A stretch of 64,000 nt of DNA from Bactericera cockerelli (taxonomy: Eukaryota > Arthropoda > Insecta > Hemiptera > Triozidae). Made by a program: the position numbers and the translations under genes. The DNA lies in assembly GCA_024516035.1 (NCBI GenBank), contig CM044958.1:21129568-21193567 (forward strand). Reading direction: 5' to 3'. Under the pieces are notes generated by a model. It searched no databases. It was not told the origin of the DNA and was given only the letters and a program-made list of their open reading frames with translations. Each line of letters begins with the position of its first letter. Within the stretch, counting starts at the first letter, position 1. Below, piece after piece: positions 20,722 through 31,646 of this stretch.

Positions 20722-20965
20722 ATTTGGTTTTAACGTCGCTTCCAATTGTATTGTCATACCACGACGGGGGTGCTACCCTCCATTTGCAGGAAAATCACAA
20801 ACCTGCTAAAGGAATAAAAATATTAACTACCTACCCACATTAACCTCGCCGAGCCTGGGTCGGGCCGGAATGCCAGCATCACGAAGTCTTCACCTAGCTG
20901 AACGTTGCTTAACTTCAATGATCCTACGAGAACCGGTGCATTCAACGACGCCAACGTTCATAACA
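20722..20965 (-). repeat. 5S-derived SINE
   Basis: On the - strand it has CCGGTTCTCGTAGGATCATT, then GAAGTTAAGCAACGTTCAGC (5S-like), GTGATGCTGGCATTCCGGCC and CAGGCTCGGCGAGGTTAATG, ending in the CGTCGTGGTATGACAAT block. Same family as 4.6 and 16.4 kb. Confidence 0.7.
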
Positions 20966-21049
20966 CATTGAACTCTATTTTAAGGAGTTAGGAGTTTTAC
21001 CCTCGAGATTCAAGTAGTCGAGAACTAATGACGATAGAAAAAAGCTGTT

Positions 21050-21420
21050 TTTTTTTCCAAGCCCCGAGCTATATTTTACTATGTTCTATTATTTGTTCCA
21101 AACCCCGAGCTATATTTTTACTTTGTTTTATTATTTGTTCCAGACCCCGAGCTATATTTTACTTTGTTCTATTATTTGTTGGAGACCCCGAGCTATAATT
21201 TTTTTTACTTTGTTCTATTATTTGTTCAAGACCCCAAGTTATATTTTACTTTGTTCTATTATTTGTTCCAGACCCCGAGCTATATATAATAATAATAATA
21301 ATAGAAAATCTTATAAGGGCAAAGTTTTATAAGTAAAGCTATTAAGCCTAGAACTATGTTTCTATTATTTGTTCCAGACCTCGAGCTATATTTTACTTTG
21401 TTCCAGACCCGAGCTATATT
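21050..21420 (+). repeat. 41-bp tandem array, first segment
   Basis: About eight units of CCCCGAGCTATATTTTACT...TTCTATTATTTGTTCCAGA. Each contains the splice-acceptor-like TTTGTTCCAG|ACCCCGAGC. A short TAATAATAAT stretch and unique DNA (21285-21350) break it. The first unit follows TTTTTTTTTCCAAG. Confidence 0.9.
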
Positions 21421-22090
21421 ACTTCCGAGAAATTTCTAATATTAGAAATCGGAAGTATTGTGTTCGTTTTTGTAAAAAAAAAATATTGTTTTGCTCCGAT
21501 TTCAATTTTTTTCATATTTCTGGACGTTTCATAACCTGAGCAAATTTGGTTTTGTGTGCGTCTGTCGGTCTGTTAAAACGATTCCTTGTAACGCGCAAAT
21601 CTCGGAAACTACTCGACCGATTTTGATGAAATTTTGCACACATCTAGGAGACATTCTGCAGATGGTCCCATTTTAAATTCATCGAATTCGTACTAGCGGT
21701 TCTGGGTGAAAGAGACCATGCGCCTGACCACTAACTTTTTACTTAAATGCTTATATCTCGTGAACGGTACACCCGATTTTGATGAAATTTTGTATGTATA
21801 TGCATATTATTGTTTTACACAGGGCTTTTTATATTTACTTTTTCATTAATAATAATTTGCCTCTGATATTTAAGAAAATCCGAAATTTTGGACAAAAAAG
21901 TCAAAAAATAAGAACCACGACTTGCCGATACAGAATTTTTTGTAGAATCTAGAATGTATAAAAAATTTTAAGAAAATCGGTTCAGTCGTTTTGGAGATAC
22001 AAGTAATTTTGTATAAAATCTCAAAATTGCCACGTGTTTACAATGTGAAACAATCACGAGGAAGTATTGTGTCCAGAATTGGCAGTGTTT
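21421..22090 (+). repeat. Dispersed 'GAGGAAGTATTGTGTCC' family insertion in the array
   Basis: It contains GATGGTCCCATTTTAAATTC, GGTTCTGGGTGAAAGAGACC and, near its end, CACGAGGAAGTATTGTGTCC. Other copies occur at 14.7, 26.6 (inverted), 28.2 and 57.8 kb. It separates the two parts of the 41-bp array. Confidence 0.65.
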
Positions 22091-23395
22091 TTTACTATGT
22101 TCTATTACTTGTTCCAGACCCCGAGCTATATTTTACTATGTTCTATTATTTGTTCCAGACCCAGAGCTATATTTTACTATGTTCTATTATTTGTTCCGAA
22201 CCCGAGTTATATTTTACTATGTTCTTTATTTGTTCCAGATCCGGTAATTTTACTATGTTCATATATTTGTTCAGACCACACTGCGTCTAAATTTTATATG
22301 TTCTATTATTTGTTCAGAAACCGAGTATTGTTTACTATGTTCTATATTTTGTATCAGAACCACGATGCCATGTTTACTATGTTCCGAGTTATTTGTTCCA
22401 TACAGGAGCTTATTTTACTATGTTCTATTATTGTTCCGAACCCGAGTTATATTTTACTATGTTCTTTATTTGTTCCAGACCCGAGCTATATTTTACTATG
22501 TTCTATTATTTGTTCCAGACCCCGAGCTATATATATTTACTAATGTTCTAATTATTTTTCCAGACGAGCTATATTTTACTATGTTCTATTATTTGTTCCA
22601 GACCCGAGCTATATTTTACTATGTTCTATTATTTGTTCCAGACCCGAGCTATATTTTACTATGTTCTATTATTTGTTCCAGACCCCGAGCTATATTTTAC
22701 TATGTTCTATTATTTGTTCCGAACCCGAGTTATATTTTACTATGTTCTATTATTTGTTCCAGACCCCGAGCTATATTTTACTATGTTCTATTATTTGTTC
22801 CAGACCCCGAGCTATATTTTACTATGTTCTATTATTTGTTCCAGACCCCGAGCTATATTTTACTATGTTCTATTATTTGTTCCAGACCCCGAGCTATATT
22901 TACTATGTTCTAGTATTTTTCCAGACCCGAGTATCATGTTTACATGTTCCGTATTTGTGTCCAGACCGAGCTATATTACTATGTTCTATATTTGTTCCGA
23001 CCCGAGTATATTTTACTATGTTCTATTATTTGTTCCAGACCCGAGCTATATTTTACTATGTTCTATTATTTGTTCCAGACCGAGCAATATTTTACTTGTT
23101 CATAATTGTTCAGAACCGAGCTATATTACTATGTTCTATATTTGTTCCAGACCCCGAGCTATATTTTACTATGTTCTATTATTTGTTCCGAGACCGAGTA
23201 TATTTTCTATGTTCTTTATTTGTTCCAACCCGAGCTATATTTACTATGTTCTATTTTTGTTCAGACCCGAGCTATATACCAGGCATTGTCCAGACCGAGC
23301 TAGTATTTACATGTCTATATGCCAGACCCGCGCTATATTACATGACAGTAGACCAGATCCCGCTTTTCTGTGTCATATTTGATCCCGACCCGAGT
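22091..23395 (+). repeat. 41-bp tandem array, main segment
   Basis: Roughly 30 units of the same 41-base monomer as at 21.05 kb. Units at about 22560-22915 are nearly perfect. Units at 22190-22440 and 22915-23395 carry many single-base losses and gains, consistent with decay or uncorrected sequencing error. The DPELYFTMFYYLFQT-type ORFs here are repeat translation and are not annotated as proteins. Confidence 0.95.
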
Positions 23396-25085
23396 AGACC
23401 AGGCGCATCCCGTCTGTGTAGACGAATGAGACCAGGATCTCGTCTGTGTAGACGACAGTAGACCAGGATTCCCGTCTGTGGTAGAACGACAGTAGACCAG
23501 GATCCCGTCTGTGTAAACGAGAGTAGACCAGGATCCCGTCTGTGTAGACGACAGTAGACCAGGATCCCGTCTGTGTAGACGACAGTAGACCAGGATCCCG
23601 TCTGTGTAGACGACAGTAGACCAGGATCCCGTCTGTGTAAACGAAGTAGACCAGGATCCCGTCTGTGTAACGACAGTAGACCAGGATCCCGTCTGTGTAA
23701 ACGAGAGTAGACCAGGATCCCGTCTGTGTAAACGACAGTAGACCAGGATCCCGTCTGTGTAACGAAGTAGACCAGGATCCCGTCTGTGTAAACGAGAGTA
23801 GACCAGGATCCCGTCTGTGTAAACGAGAGTAGACCAGGATCCCGTCTGTGTAAACGAGAGTAGACCAGGATCCCGTCTGTGTAACGACGGTAGACCAGGA
23901 TCCCGTCTGTGTAAACGACGGTAGACCAGGATCCCGTCTGTGTAAACGACGGTAGACCAGGATCCCGTCTGTGTGAACGACAGTAGACCAGGATCCCGTC
24001 TGTGTAGAACGACGGTAGACCAGGATCCCGTCTGTGTAAACGACAGTAGAGCAGGATCCCGTCTGTGTGAACGACGGTAGACCAGGATCCCGTCTGTGTA
24101 ACGAGAGTAGACAGGATCCCGTCTGTGTAAACGACGAGTAGACCAGGATCCCGTCTGTGTGAACGACGGTAGACCAGGATCCCGTCTGTGTAAACGAGAG
24201 TAGAGCAGGATCCCGTCTGTGTAAACGAGAGTAGACCAGGATCCCGTCTGTGTAAACGAGAGTAGACCAGGATCCCGTCTGTGTAAACGAGAGTAGACCA
24301 GGATCCCGTCTGTGTAAACGAGAGTAGACCAGGATCCCGTCTGTGTAAACGACAGTAGACCAGGATCCCGTCTGTGTAAACGAGAGTAGACCAGGATCCC
24401 GTCTGTGTAAACGAGAGTAGACCAGGATCCCGTCTGTGTAAACGAGAGTAGACCAGGATCCCGTCGGTGTAAACGAGAGTAGACTAGGATCCCGTCTGTG
24501 TAAACGAAGTAGACCAGGATCCCGTCTGTGTAAACGAGAGTAGACTAGGATCCCGTCTGTGTAAACGAGAGTAGACCAGGATCCCGTCTGTGTAAACGAG
24601 AGTAGACTAGGATCCCGTCTGTGTAAAACAGAACAGTTAGGTACCAGGATCCCGTCTGTGTAAACGACAGTAGACCAGGATCCCGTCTGTGTAAACGACA
24701 GTAGACCAGGATCCCGTCTGTGTAAACGAGAGTAGACTAGGATCCCGTCTGTGTAAACGAGAGTAGACTAGGATCCCGTCTGTGTAAACGACAGTAGACC
24801 AGGATCCCGTCTGTGTAAACGAGAGTAGACCAGGATCCCGTCTGTGTAAACGACAGTAGACCAGGATCCCGTCTGTGTAAACGACAGTAGACCAGGATCC
24901 CGTCTGTGTAAACGATAGTAGACCAGGATCCCGTCTGTGTAAACGAGAGTAGACTAGGATCCCGTCTGTGTAAACGACAGTAGACCAGGATCCCGTCTGT
25001 GTAAACGAGAGTAGACCAGGATCCCGTCTGTGTAAACGACAGTAGACCAGGATCCCGTCTGTGTAGACGACAGTAGACCAGAATC
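23396..25085 (+). repeat. 31-bp satellite array (~54 units)
   Basis: The monomer is AGTAGACCAGGATCCCGTCT followed by GTGTAAACGAG. Variants alternate GAGAG, GACAG, GACGG and a few AAG or missing-base forms. It directly abuts the 41-bp array through a mixed zone at 23330-23400. Translation in any frame gives repeats only; no spacers or cas-like context, so it is not a CRISPR. Confidence 0.97.
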
Positions 25086-27724
25086 GGGTCTTCAATTTTT
25101 GTTGCCCGGGGCAATTTTCCCTCGCTAATTCCCTCTTGGTTCATCGGAAGTATCTTTTATTGTGTGATTGAATCATTGAATTTACATCAGAGATGTTGAT
25201 ATTGTTGATTCTTCCATTTCTTGCTCTTTGTAGAATTTTATATTTAAAGAGATAACGAAAAAAACATGTTCTGCAAAATTTGTCCAGTTTAGCGATAGTG
25301 AGATTTAGACTTTCAAAATTCTCATTTATGTTTTTTATAAAGTTTTACGAAATTGTGTTTTTCTTTTGTTTGTATATTTATGTGTTTGTTAATATTTTTT
25401 CAAAACGAATATTTTTTTGTTTATTAAACTGGGAATACCCCCTCAATTGTAGATATATTACACAAATATACATTGTTGTCAGTATTTTATTTAAAAGAAA
25501 TTTGAAGAAGAAGAGCTCTTGTTTTAATTTTGATAGTGCAAAGTGATCGAAAAGTACCATTCGTATGCAAATACATACTAACTAACTTGATGAAAAGGAC
25601 AAAAAACAATAATTTTCAATTAGCTGTATATTCTATGGAGTTTAAAACAGTTTAAAAGCATGATAAATGCGAAAGTTCCAGTTTTCAGATTTTTCCCTGT
25701 TCCTTAACAATCAACCCTACCACCATGCAAAATTTTAGCTTTCTAGGTAGTCGGGAAATGCCTCATAATTTAGAGATCCATAATCGAGTATACTTCCTTC
25801 TTAAATCAACACCGTTTAACAGCATGATAAGTGCGAAAGTTCCGGTTTTCAGTACTTTTACAATAAACCCTATTATCATGCAAAATTTCAGCTTTCTAGT
25901 TTGTCGGGAAGTGCCTCATAATTTTGATGATCTGTCAGTTAGTCAGTCAGTTACAAAATTGCAAATTTTAAAATTACCTTCCTCTGAAAAGTTTTTGCAT
26001 ACTCTTGAAATTTTCAGTGATATTAGGAAAACCTTTTTTCCAGATTTCATAGCTCTATGGTCAATTGAACCGAAGATATGAGGGTGTGAAAAACCGCGTG
26101 AATCGGTTCTTGTGAAAGATACACTGCCGTGCTTGCTGGAACTTGGCCTGGCGCACTGCCGTACGCTCAAATTTTACCGGACTCTTTGTAAAAAATCTTA
26201 CAGGTTAAATGGCCTCTTTAAGACTAAATGCTTCACCATATAGTTTAATTTCGTTTCAAAGCATGAAAAAGATAGCTTACTCCAAATTTTCACCCCAAAA
26301 AAGGCCATTTCTTAAAGACCATTATTTCGCTCAAAATGCGACGTGAAAAAATAAATACCTTTTTTTGTAGACCTTTGAATTTGACTATAATAAAAATCAT
26401 GACCGTACATTACCTACATTTGAGCGACGACTTATTTTACTTTTAATGAAGCAAAGTAACCTTTTATAAATCTACCAAATAAATGAGGAAAACAAAGGAA
26501 TTTGATGAATCCTAGTATGAGGACATACAATTTATTAATATATATGTACAGGAAAATTAAATAATATTCAATATAATACAAAAACGAAAAGAATAAAACT
26601 ATGAAGTTAAGCTATTTTTTTTTAACAAGCAGAAAAGTAATAAAAATACACTGCCAATTATGTACATAATATTTCCTCGTGATTTGTTCACATAGTATAC
26701 AATTGGCAATTTTGAATTTACACTAAATCACTTGTATCTCCAAAACTTCTTAACCGATTCTCTTCATAAAAAATAGTATGATAGTGTACCGTTTGTTTTA
26801 CATTCTATAATCCGCAAACAATCTGTATTTTTGCACTTTTTTTTTGTCCAAATTTTCCAATTTTCTTAAATATCAGAGCTCTATTATATTTTATTAAAGA
26901 GTAAAGGAGCATCTGACCAAAAGGTTTGATATGGTTTCATATAGTTTGAAGGGAGGAGAATCTAAAAATGAAGTAAAAAATTAATAAATTGTAACAAATC
27001 TTGATGAATTTAAAATGGGACCATCTTATACATGTACAAAGTTTCATCAAAATCTGATGAGTAGTTTCTGTGATTTGCACGTTACAATGAATGTACAGGG
27101 AAAATTGGTTATAACTTTTTGATAGTTGAATAAATTTTGTATTTGTTTTTATCTAATTAGAACAATAATGTCATTGTGCACAAAAAAGATCAGAATATTT
27201 TTTTTCTCAAACCAACACAAGTACTAGAAATTCAAAGTAGAAGGTTTTTACTATGACTTCATTGTGGAACTAATAATGCAACGTCCATGTCAATTCTGAG
27301 ACAATTTAGGCCAGTATTTTAATTATGCAGGGATGAGATAACTTCTCAAGATTCCCTTAACAAAGAACTTGAGGATAGATTTATCTTTGATATGTTCAAA
27401 ATGTGTTGACCTGTTGACTGTGTTAGAAGTAAGTGTAAATAGGTATCTTTTGTTAAAAAGTTGATCCCCCCCCCCCCCCCTTAAATGGTCCATAATATAT
27501 GTGGTTAACGCATTTACCTATTTTTTTAATGACCTTTTTTTTCTGGGACAAAAATGTGAAAAGTGCACATAATATTGTGTCCAAATATGAAGCAAAAAAT
27601 CAAGACAATCACAAATATGTGTATATCTATCACACTCTTGCATTATATCTAATGAAGGAAAACCCAAGTTACCTGGCGTTCTCAAGTCTCAATTCAGCTA
27701 TAGGAATTTCATATCAGCTTAATA
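25086..27724 (+). other. AT-rich region with dispersed repeats, no coding exon seen
   Basis: 25640-25960 holds two imperfect copies of a ~130-base block (GCATGATAA(A/G)TGCGAAAGTTCC ... TTTAGCTTTCTAG). 26190-26400 is a diverged copy of the arm of the 3.6-5.8 kb fold-back. 26640-27080 is an inverted copy of the GAGGAAGTATTGTGTCC family. A C13 run lies at ~27468. I searched for the missing last ARID4 exon (coiled coil with Lys/Arg end) and found none. Confidence 0.5.
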
Positions 27725-27740
27725 ATTTTTATTTTGTTTA
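27725..27740 (-). terminator. Candidate polyadenylation signal of the ZAD gene
   Basis: TTTTTATTTTG on the + strand reads AAAATAAAAA on the - strand, about 55 bases past the stop codon of the ZAD gene. Confidence 0.45.
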
Positions 27741-27788
27741 ACAATAAAAATCAGTTCACAAAAGATGTGTTGATTATTATCACAAAAG

Positions 27789-28094
27789 TTAATCTTCATT
27801 TCTGTTGTGAACTGATAGTACTGAAAGTGTTGTTTGTTCTGATTCTGAATCCATGTGTGAAGAACTTGAATGATCACTATGTGATGTGATTCTTGATTCT
27901 GGACCATTGGTGTAATTATTTGGAGGTGGGGTTCCTTCTCTTTGAAACACATGCACACGTTCTTGAACAGCTTCCATTTTCTTACTCAACCTTTTACGTG
28001 CAAGAGTTATCTGTCTCATCAATCGGTGATGACACTGCAAGCGGTGTATACATTGACGGCAAATTGTTTTTGGTAAGGGATCATCTGGTTCAAT
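27789..28094 (-). CDS. ZAD-domain protein, exon 2 (C-terminal)
   Basis: On the - strand the acceptor TTAATTTCCAG is followed by IEPDDPLPKTICRQCIHRLQ, the second half of a ZAD (zinc-finger-associated) domain: the DPLPKTIC..C pair supplies the last two zinc ligands and the helix LMRQITLARKRLSKK follows. The remaining ~60 residues are Ser/His-rich and end at TAA. ZADs mediate dimerisation of arthropod zinc-finger transcription factors and are usually followed by C2H2 fingers, but none follow here. Joined in phase 0 to the exon at 29200-29343, the protein is about 149 residues. Confidence 0.8.
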   Translation of the reverse strand: MEPDDPLPKTICRQCIHRLQCHHRLMRQITLARKRLSKKMEAVQERVHVFQREGTPPPNNYTNGPESRITSHSDHSSSSHMDSESEQTTLSVLSVHNRNED

Positions 28095-28184
28095 CTGGAA
28101 ATTAAGACAATCATAATCTATATTTAAAGGTTGGGCCTTGAAAGTGTATCTATTCTTCATGATTTATAGCCACATGCTCTGTCA

Positions 28185-28700
28185 AATACATTCCCTGTAA
28201 CACGCAAATTTCAGAAACTACTAAACCAATTTCAATGAAATTTTGTACACATCTAGGAGACGTATTGTAGATGGTCCCATTTTAAATTCATTAAATTTGC
28301 AATAGCGGTTCTTGGTGATAGAGACCATTTATAATTATATATAGTGCATTTATTAACCAAACACAGTGAGGGAGCAAAGCGCCCTCACTAAGTGAGGTTT
28401 TGTTTTAACTTGGGTACTGGACAATTTGGCTTTTGTTTGTCTGTCTATTCCGCTATAACTCTTGCCCAGATTCTTCAAAATTGTTGAAATTTAGTATATA
28501 TAATGTTCATTGGGGTCCTAAAATTTTACCTATAGTTTTTGGGCAGCTTTGGACCATTTGGGGCCAAGTCGGGGCCATTCAGGTGAAAATTAAAAACAAT
28601 TTTTCTATTTTTATTAAATAAACAAGGCTCTTGAAACTGTAGAGTTGTTGAGAAAATATATTTGAGTTTAGTAGTGAAATTTTGTGATTTTGGTGGCCGC
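28185..28700 (+). repeat. Intron of the ZAD gene with repeat fragments
   Basis: 28190-28340 contains CACATCTAGGAGACGTATTG and GATGGTCCCATTTTAAATTC, the family seen at 21.6 and 57.9 kb. At about 28367-28390, GTGAGGGAGCAAAGCGCCCTCAC can form a hairpin. Nothing coding is seen up to 29199 except a LINE-tail-like stretch at 28970-29100 (GATATTGCCATAGGCAATTATTATGTCC). Confidence 0.5.
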
Positions 28701-29199
28701 ACCTTGTTAAAATAAAAAAAATTGTAGTGTGGACCCCCTAATTTTAACAGAAGAAAGGTACGTAAAAATACAAAATTTATAGAGAGCTTGGAATTTCTCA
28801 AGATAATCATTAATTCTTAGTGTTTTTCTCAAGGAAGTCAATGCATATCTTAATATATTTGCATGAAAGTAGACAATATTCTGCATAATTATTTCAAATC
28901 CTTAGTACCTCTACCAAGTTTTGACAAAAAATGTACTTTCTTTTCCTTTCTCACTCTTTCTTGACCTTAGCAAGAGGCATTCTTAAGGCAGATATTGCCA
29001 TAGGCAATTATTATGTCCTTTTTGCATTTTTTGTAATTTCTTACTTTAATGTCAAATCAAACCTTATTTTTACTATAAATTTTTATTTTATTATAAAATG
29101 TTATAATTTGTGGAAGGATGTTTAAAATGAAAGATTAGTAAATGGCAAACTTTCATTATAAAAGGAAATCAGTATGAATAGGGAGCCAGTCATACTTAC

Positions 29200-29343
29200 A
29201 ACCACAGGAAGGTACTCTTTAATTCTTGACACAAGCTTGAGTCTTCTTCCTTCTTCTCCATACATATGAATAACACACCGATTCATTTTTGAGCAGAGTC
29301 TACAGATGAACCCTGTCATAATAGCTGCATCTAAACTGCCCAT
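29200..29343 (-). CDS. ZAD-domain protein, exon 1 (N-terminal)
   Basis: On the - strand, ATG at 29343 opens MGSLDAAIMTGFICRLCSKM. CRLC is the first Cys pair of a ZAD. RCVIHMYGEEGRRLKLVSRI and IKEYLPVV follow, matching the ZAD fold between its Cys pairs. It ends GTGGTT|GTAAGT in phase 0. The frame is open upstream of this Met to a TTTTCAG acceptor at about 29368, so a 5' UTR exon is likely and a slightly earlier start cannot be excluded; the Met chosen is the first after the acceptor. Confidence 0.8.
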
Positions 29344-29374
29344 TGTTTCTCTTCTTACCTCACACCACTGAAAA

Positions 29375-31575
29375 GAGCATGGTAATCTCAAATTCCTGAG
29401 TATTCACTAGCACAGTTTTTTTCATGGTCCATCTTGCAATTTGATCATTTTTTGTAAATTTGAATGTTGAGAATATTATGCACATTGACTTCTGAAAACA
29501 GTAATTAAATTTTATTTTACATTTTAGTAATGTTGACTTGCTCAACATGATATGGTCCAAAAATATTCCACAAATTCTAAACATGTAAGCAAAATGGACA
29601 AAAAATTTATCAAGCTGTAATTTATTTCATTTTTGTCCAAGCCATTGTGTTGATTTTGCCCAAGCCACTTACCATGTATTGATCCCAACAAAAAAGATAC
29701 AGCATAACCATACAAGAAACATACCCTGAAAATTGCAGAACAGACACAAAAGGGCAAAAATGTGGAGTATATATCTCAAAAAAGCTAGGTTTTTTTTAAA
29801 AGTAGCATAGAATCAAAATTCTTCTAATTTTTTTTTTTTTTTTTTTTTCTTCAATTGTACATACAAAGTTTTAACAAAAATGCTTTCACCTCTTTTTACC
29901 TACTTTGAAACAATTTTACCCTCCTAACTCTGTGCCTCTATCTTATACTTTAGGACTTTTAGGGCGGAATTAATAGACGTTTTGTATACCTCTGTGGCCT
30001 AAGTCCCGTTGCGTACTTTAGATAGGAACGTTACCACACTTAGTAGTTTGTCTATTAATTCCGTCTTAGTATGTTTACTGTCTCACCCTCCAGAAATAAT
30101 ATTAAGGGAATTAACTGCAGTGCTTCTCATGCTCTCTATCGCACACCTAGTGCAAAGGTATGTAACTCGAAAAAATCAATTGGGAAAGAAAAAGAAAATT
30201 CTCAAAAATCCTAAAAATAATAATAATAAACAATTTTAATTGCTTACTGAAAAATTGTCTTTTTTGAGTTACATTATGGTCTTTTAAGTAATTTGTGAAT
30301 CAGACTAAAACCTAAGCTAAGACCATCACCCAAAAAGATTTGTCAGTGATCTTTAGTGTAAAAATCACTACACACAGTCATATTTTGCTCACTTGCTCTG
30401 TCTTCCGGGCGGGTCCAATAAAAAATGCTTCATGACTTTTAGATGCACCTTGATAATTATGTAAATTGTAGAATTCTCCATAAAATTCTTTTGTCACCAC
30501 AACAGAATCACCCTGTATAGTCAAATGATTTTTTTGTTTTTTTCCACTCAGATTTCGTCTCCTTTTTCTGTCAAGATTTGCACTAGTGAGTCCTGAGTCT
30601 GCACAAAAACGAAGACGATAACTAAAAAGCCAAAACTGTTGCAGGCTTTAATAATACGAAACCGAAAACGATAACCGACGCGACTCTAGCGGACAATCAA
30701 GAAATTATATGGAAAATATACTTGTGTGAACATGTGAAAACGACTTTCAATTACAATAAAGAAAGATTTTATCCGTAGTCATATTCTATCACTGAGATCA
30801 TAATTCAATTTTATTTTGTGTATCATAATTTAGGAGTTCTGACTAAACCTGTGAGAGAGGGTCATTTTGGTCTTAAAAAACAACAAAATGGCGGTTATCT
30901 CCGTAATTCTTCGAGATAAAATATAAGTTTAGTGGAACTTTTTGTAGTCCTATACCTGTCCTACAAACTCTTTTCGGTTAGACATGTAATTTAGTTATTT
31001 CCTGTTTATGCCTATCAAGATTTGCATTCAAAATACTGACGAAAAGAAATGAATTCCTAATTCAACCATATTCTTTAGAATAAAATACAAAAAAAAATCA
31101 ACTAAAATGACTTTTTAGTTGTTTTTTTCTAACTTGAGAGATAGAGTGAATTTAAAATTGGTAAATCTTTTTTTTAACAAGAACTGACGGGATGTTTTCC
31201 AATTTATTACAATATTATTAAAACAAAATAAAAATCACATGAATAACTCATTTAGACAGCAAAAAAATATATCTACTTTGTCAGGTATTGTTCCCTAATT
31301 TTTGCTATTTGAGAATTCGTCTATTTGATTTTTCACATAGATTTAGAAAATAGATATCGCATAGTTGACACAAAAGTGAAGTCGATTTTGAGAGAGCGAT
31401 TGAGAGCACTCTGGTGAAAATTTTCGGCGCTATAAGGGCAAAACATTGGAAATTTTACATTGGTTCTTATGGAAAAAACCCGACCCTTTTGTAGTTTCCG
31501 AATTTATTAATTTTCTTTTCTCTATAATGTTACGCGAGGTTATTTTTTTTCAATCGGCACTTTTTAATATTCAAG
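29375..31575. other. Divergent intergenic region between ZAD gene and THAP exon
   Basis: A fold-back occupies about 29750-30110 (TATATATCTCAAAAAAGC and CACCCTCCAGAAATAAT ends; related to 6.5-6.95 kb). A lone mariner-type end GAATCACCCTGTATAG lies at 30507. The remaining ~1 kb is AT-rich with no ORF of interest. It should contain both promoters if the two genes are as called. Confidence 0.45.
31431..31437 (+). promoter_or_regulatory. Possible TATA box of the THAP gene
   Basis: TATAAGG within GGCGCTATAAGGGCAAAAC, about 145 bases before the THAP start codon. Position and sequence are plausible, but nothing else supports it. Confidence 0.2.
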
Positions 31576-31646
31576 ATGTTAAACTTTTACTGCGCGTATG
31601 GCTGTACCAACCGATATAATAAGAATTCTGAAATACTCTTCCACAA
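31576..31646 (+). CDS. THAP-domain first exon
   Basis: ATG follows AATATTCAAG and encodes MLNFYCAYGCTNRYNKNSEI then LFHK, ending CCACAA|GTAAGT after two bases of a codon. This closely fits the start of a THAP zinc finger (M-x-C-x2-4-C-x-N-R ... F-H-K-F-P), including the family habit of splitting the domain right after F-H. THAP domains bind DNA through a C2CH zinc module. The rest of the domain (Trp, C-x2-H-F, AVPTIF) should be in the next exon, but I could not find it in the window. Whether it joins the Cys/His-finger gene starting at 36.8 kb is unknown: the phases do not join directly. Confidence 0.65.

Noticed and set aside
22091..23461. ORFs of 99-266 residues (LYFTMFYYLFQT-type) in all three frames
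   Set aside because: They are translations of the 41-bp tandem repeat without stops, not proteins.
23396..25085. CRISPR-like array of ~31-bp repeats
   Set aside because: Units are contiguous with no spacers, the context is eukaryotic, and no cas genes occur. It is a satellite.
24637..25144. - strand ORFs of 135-152 residues with LLSFTQTGSWST-type repeats
   Set aside because: Pure translation of the 31-bp satellite.
25188..25260. Last ARID4 exon after TTTACATCAG
   Set aside because: The phase fits but the translation is short and hydrophobic (MLILLILPFLALC), not a Lys/Arg coiled coil.
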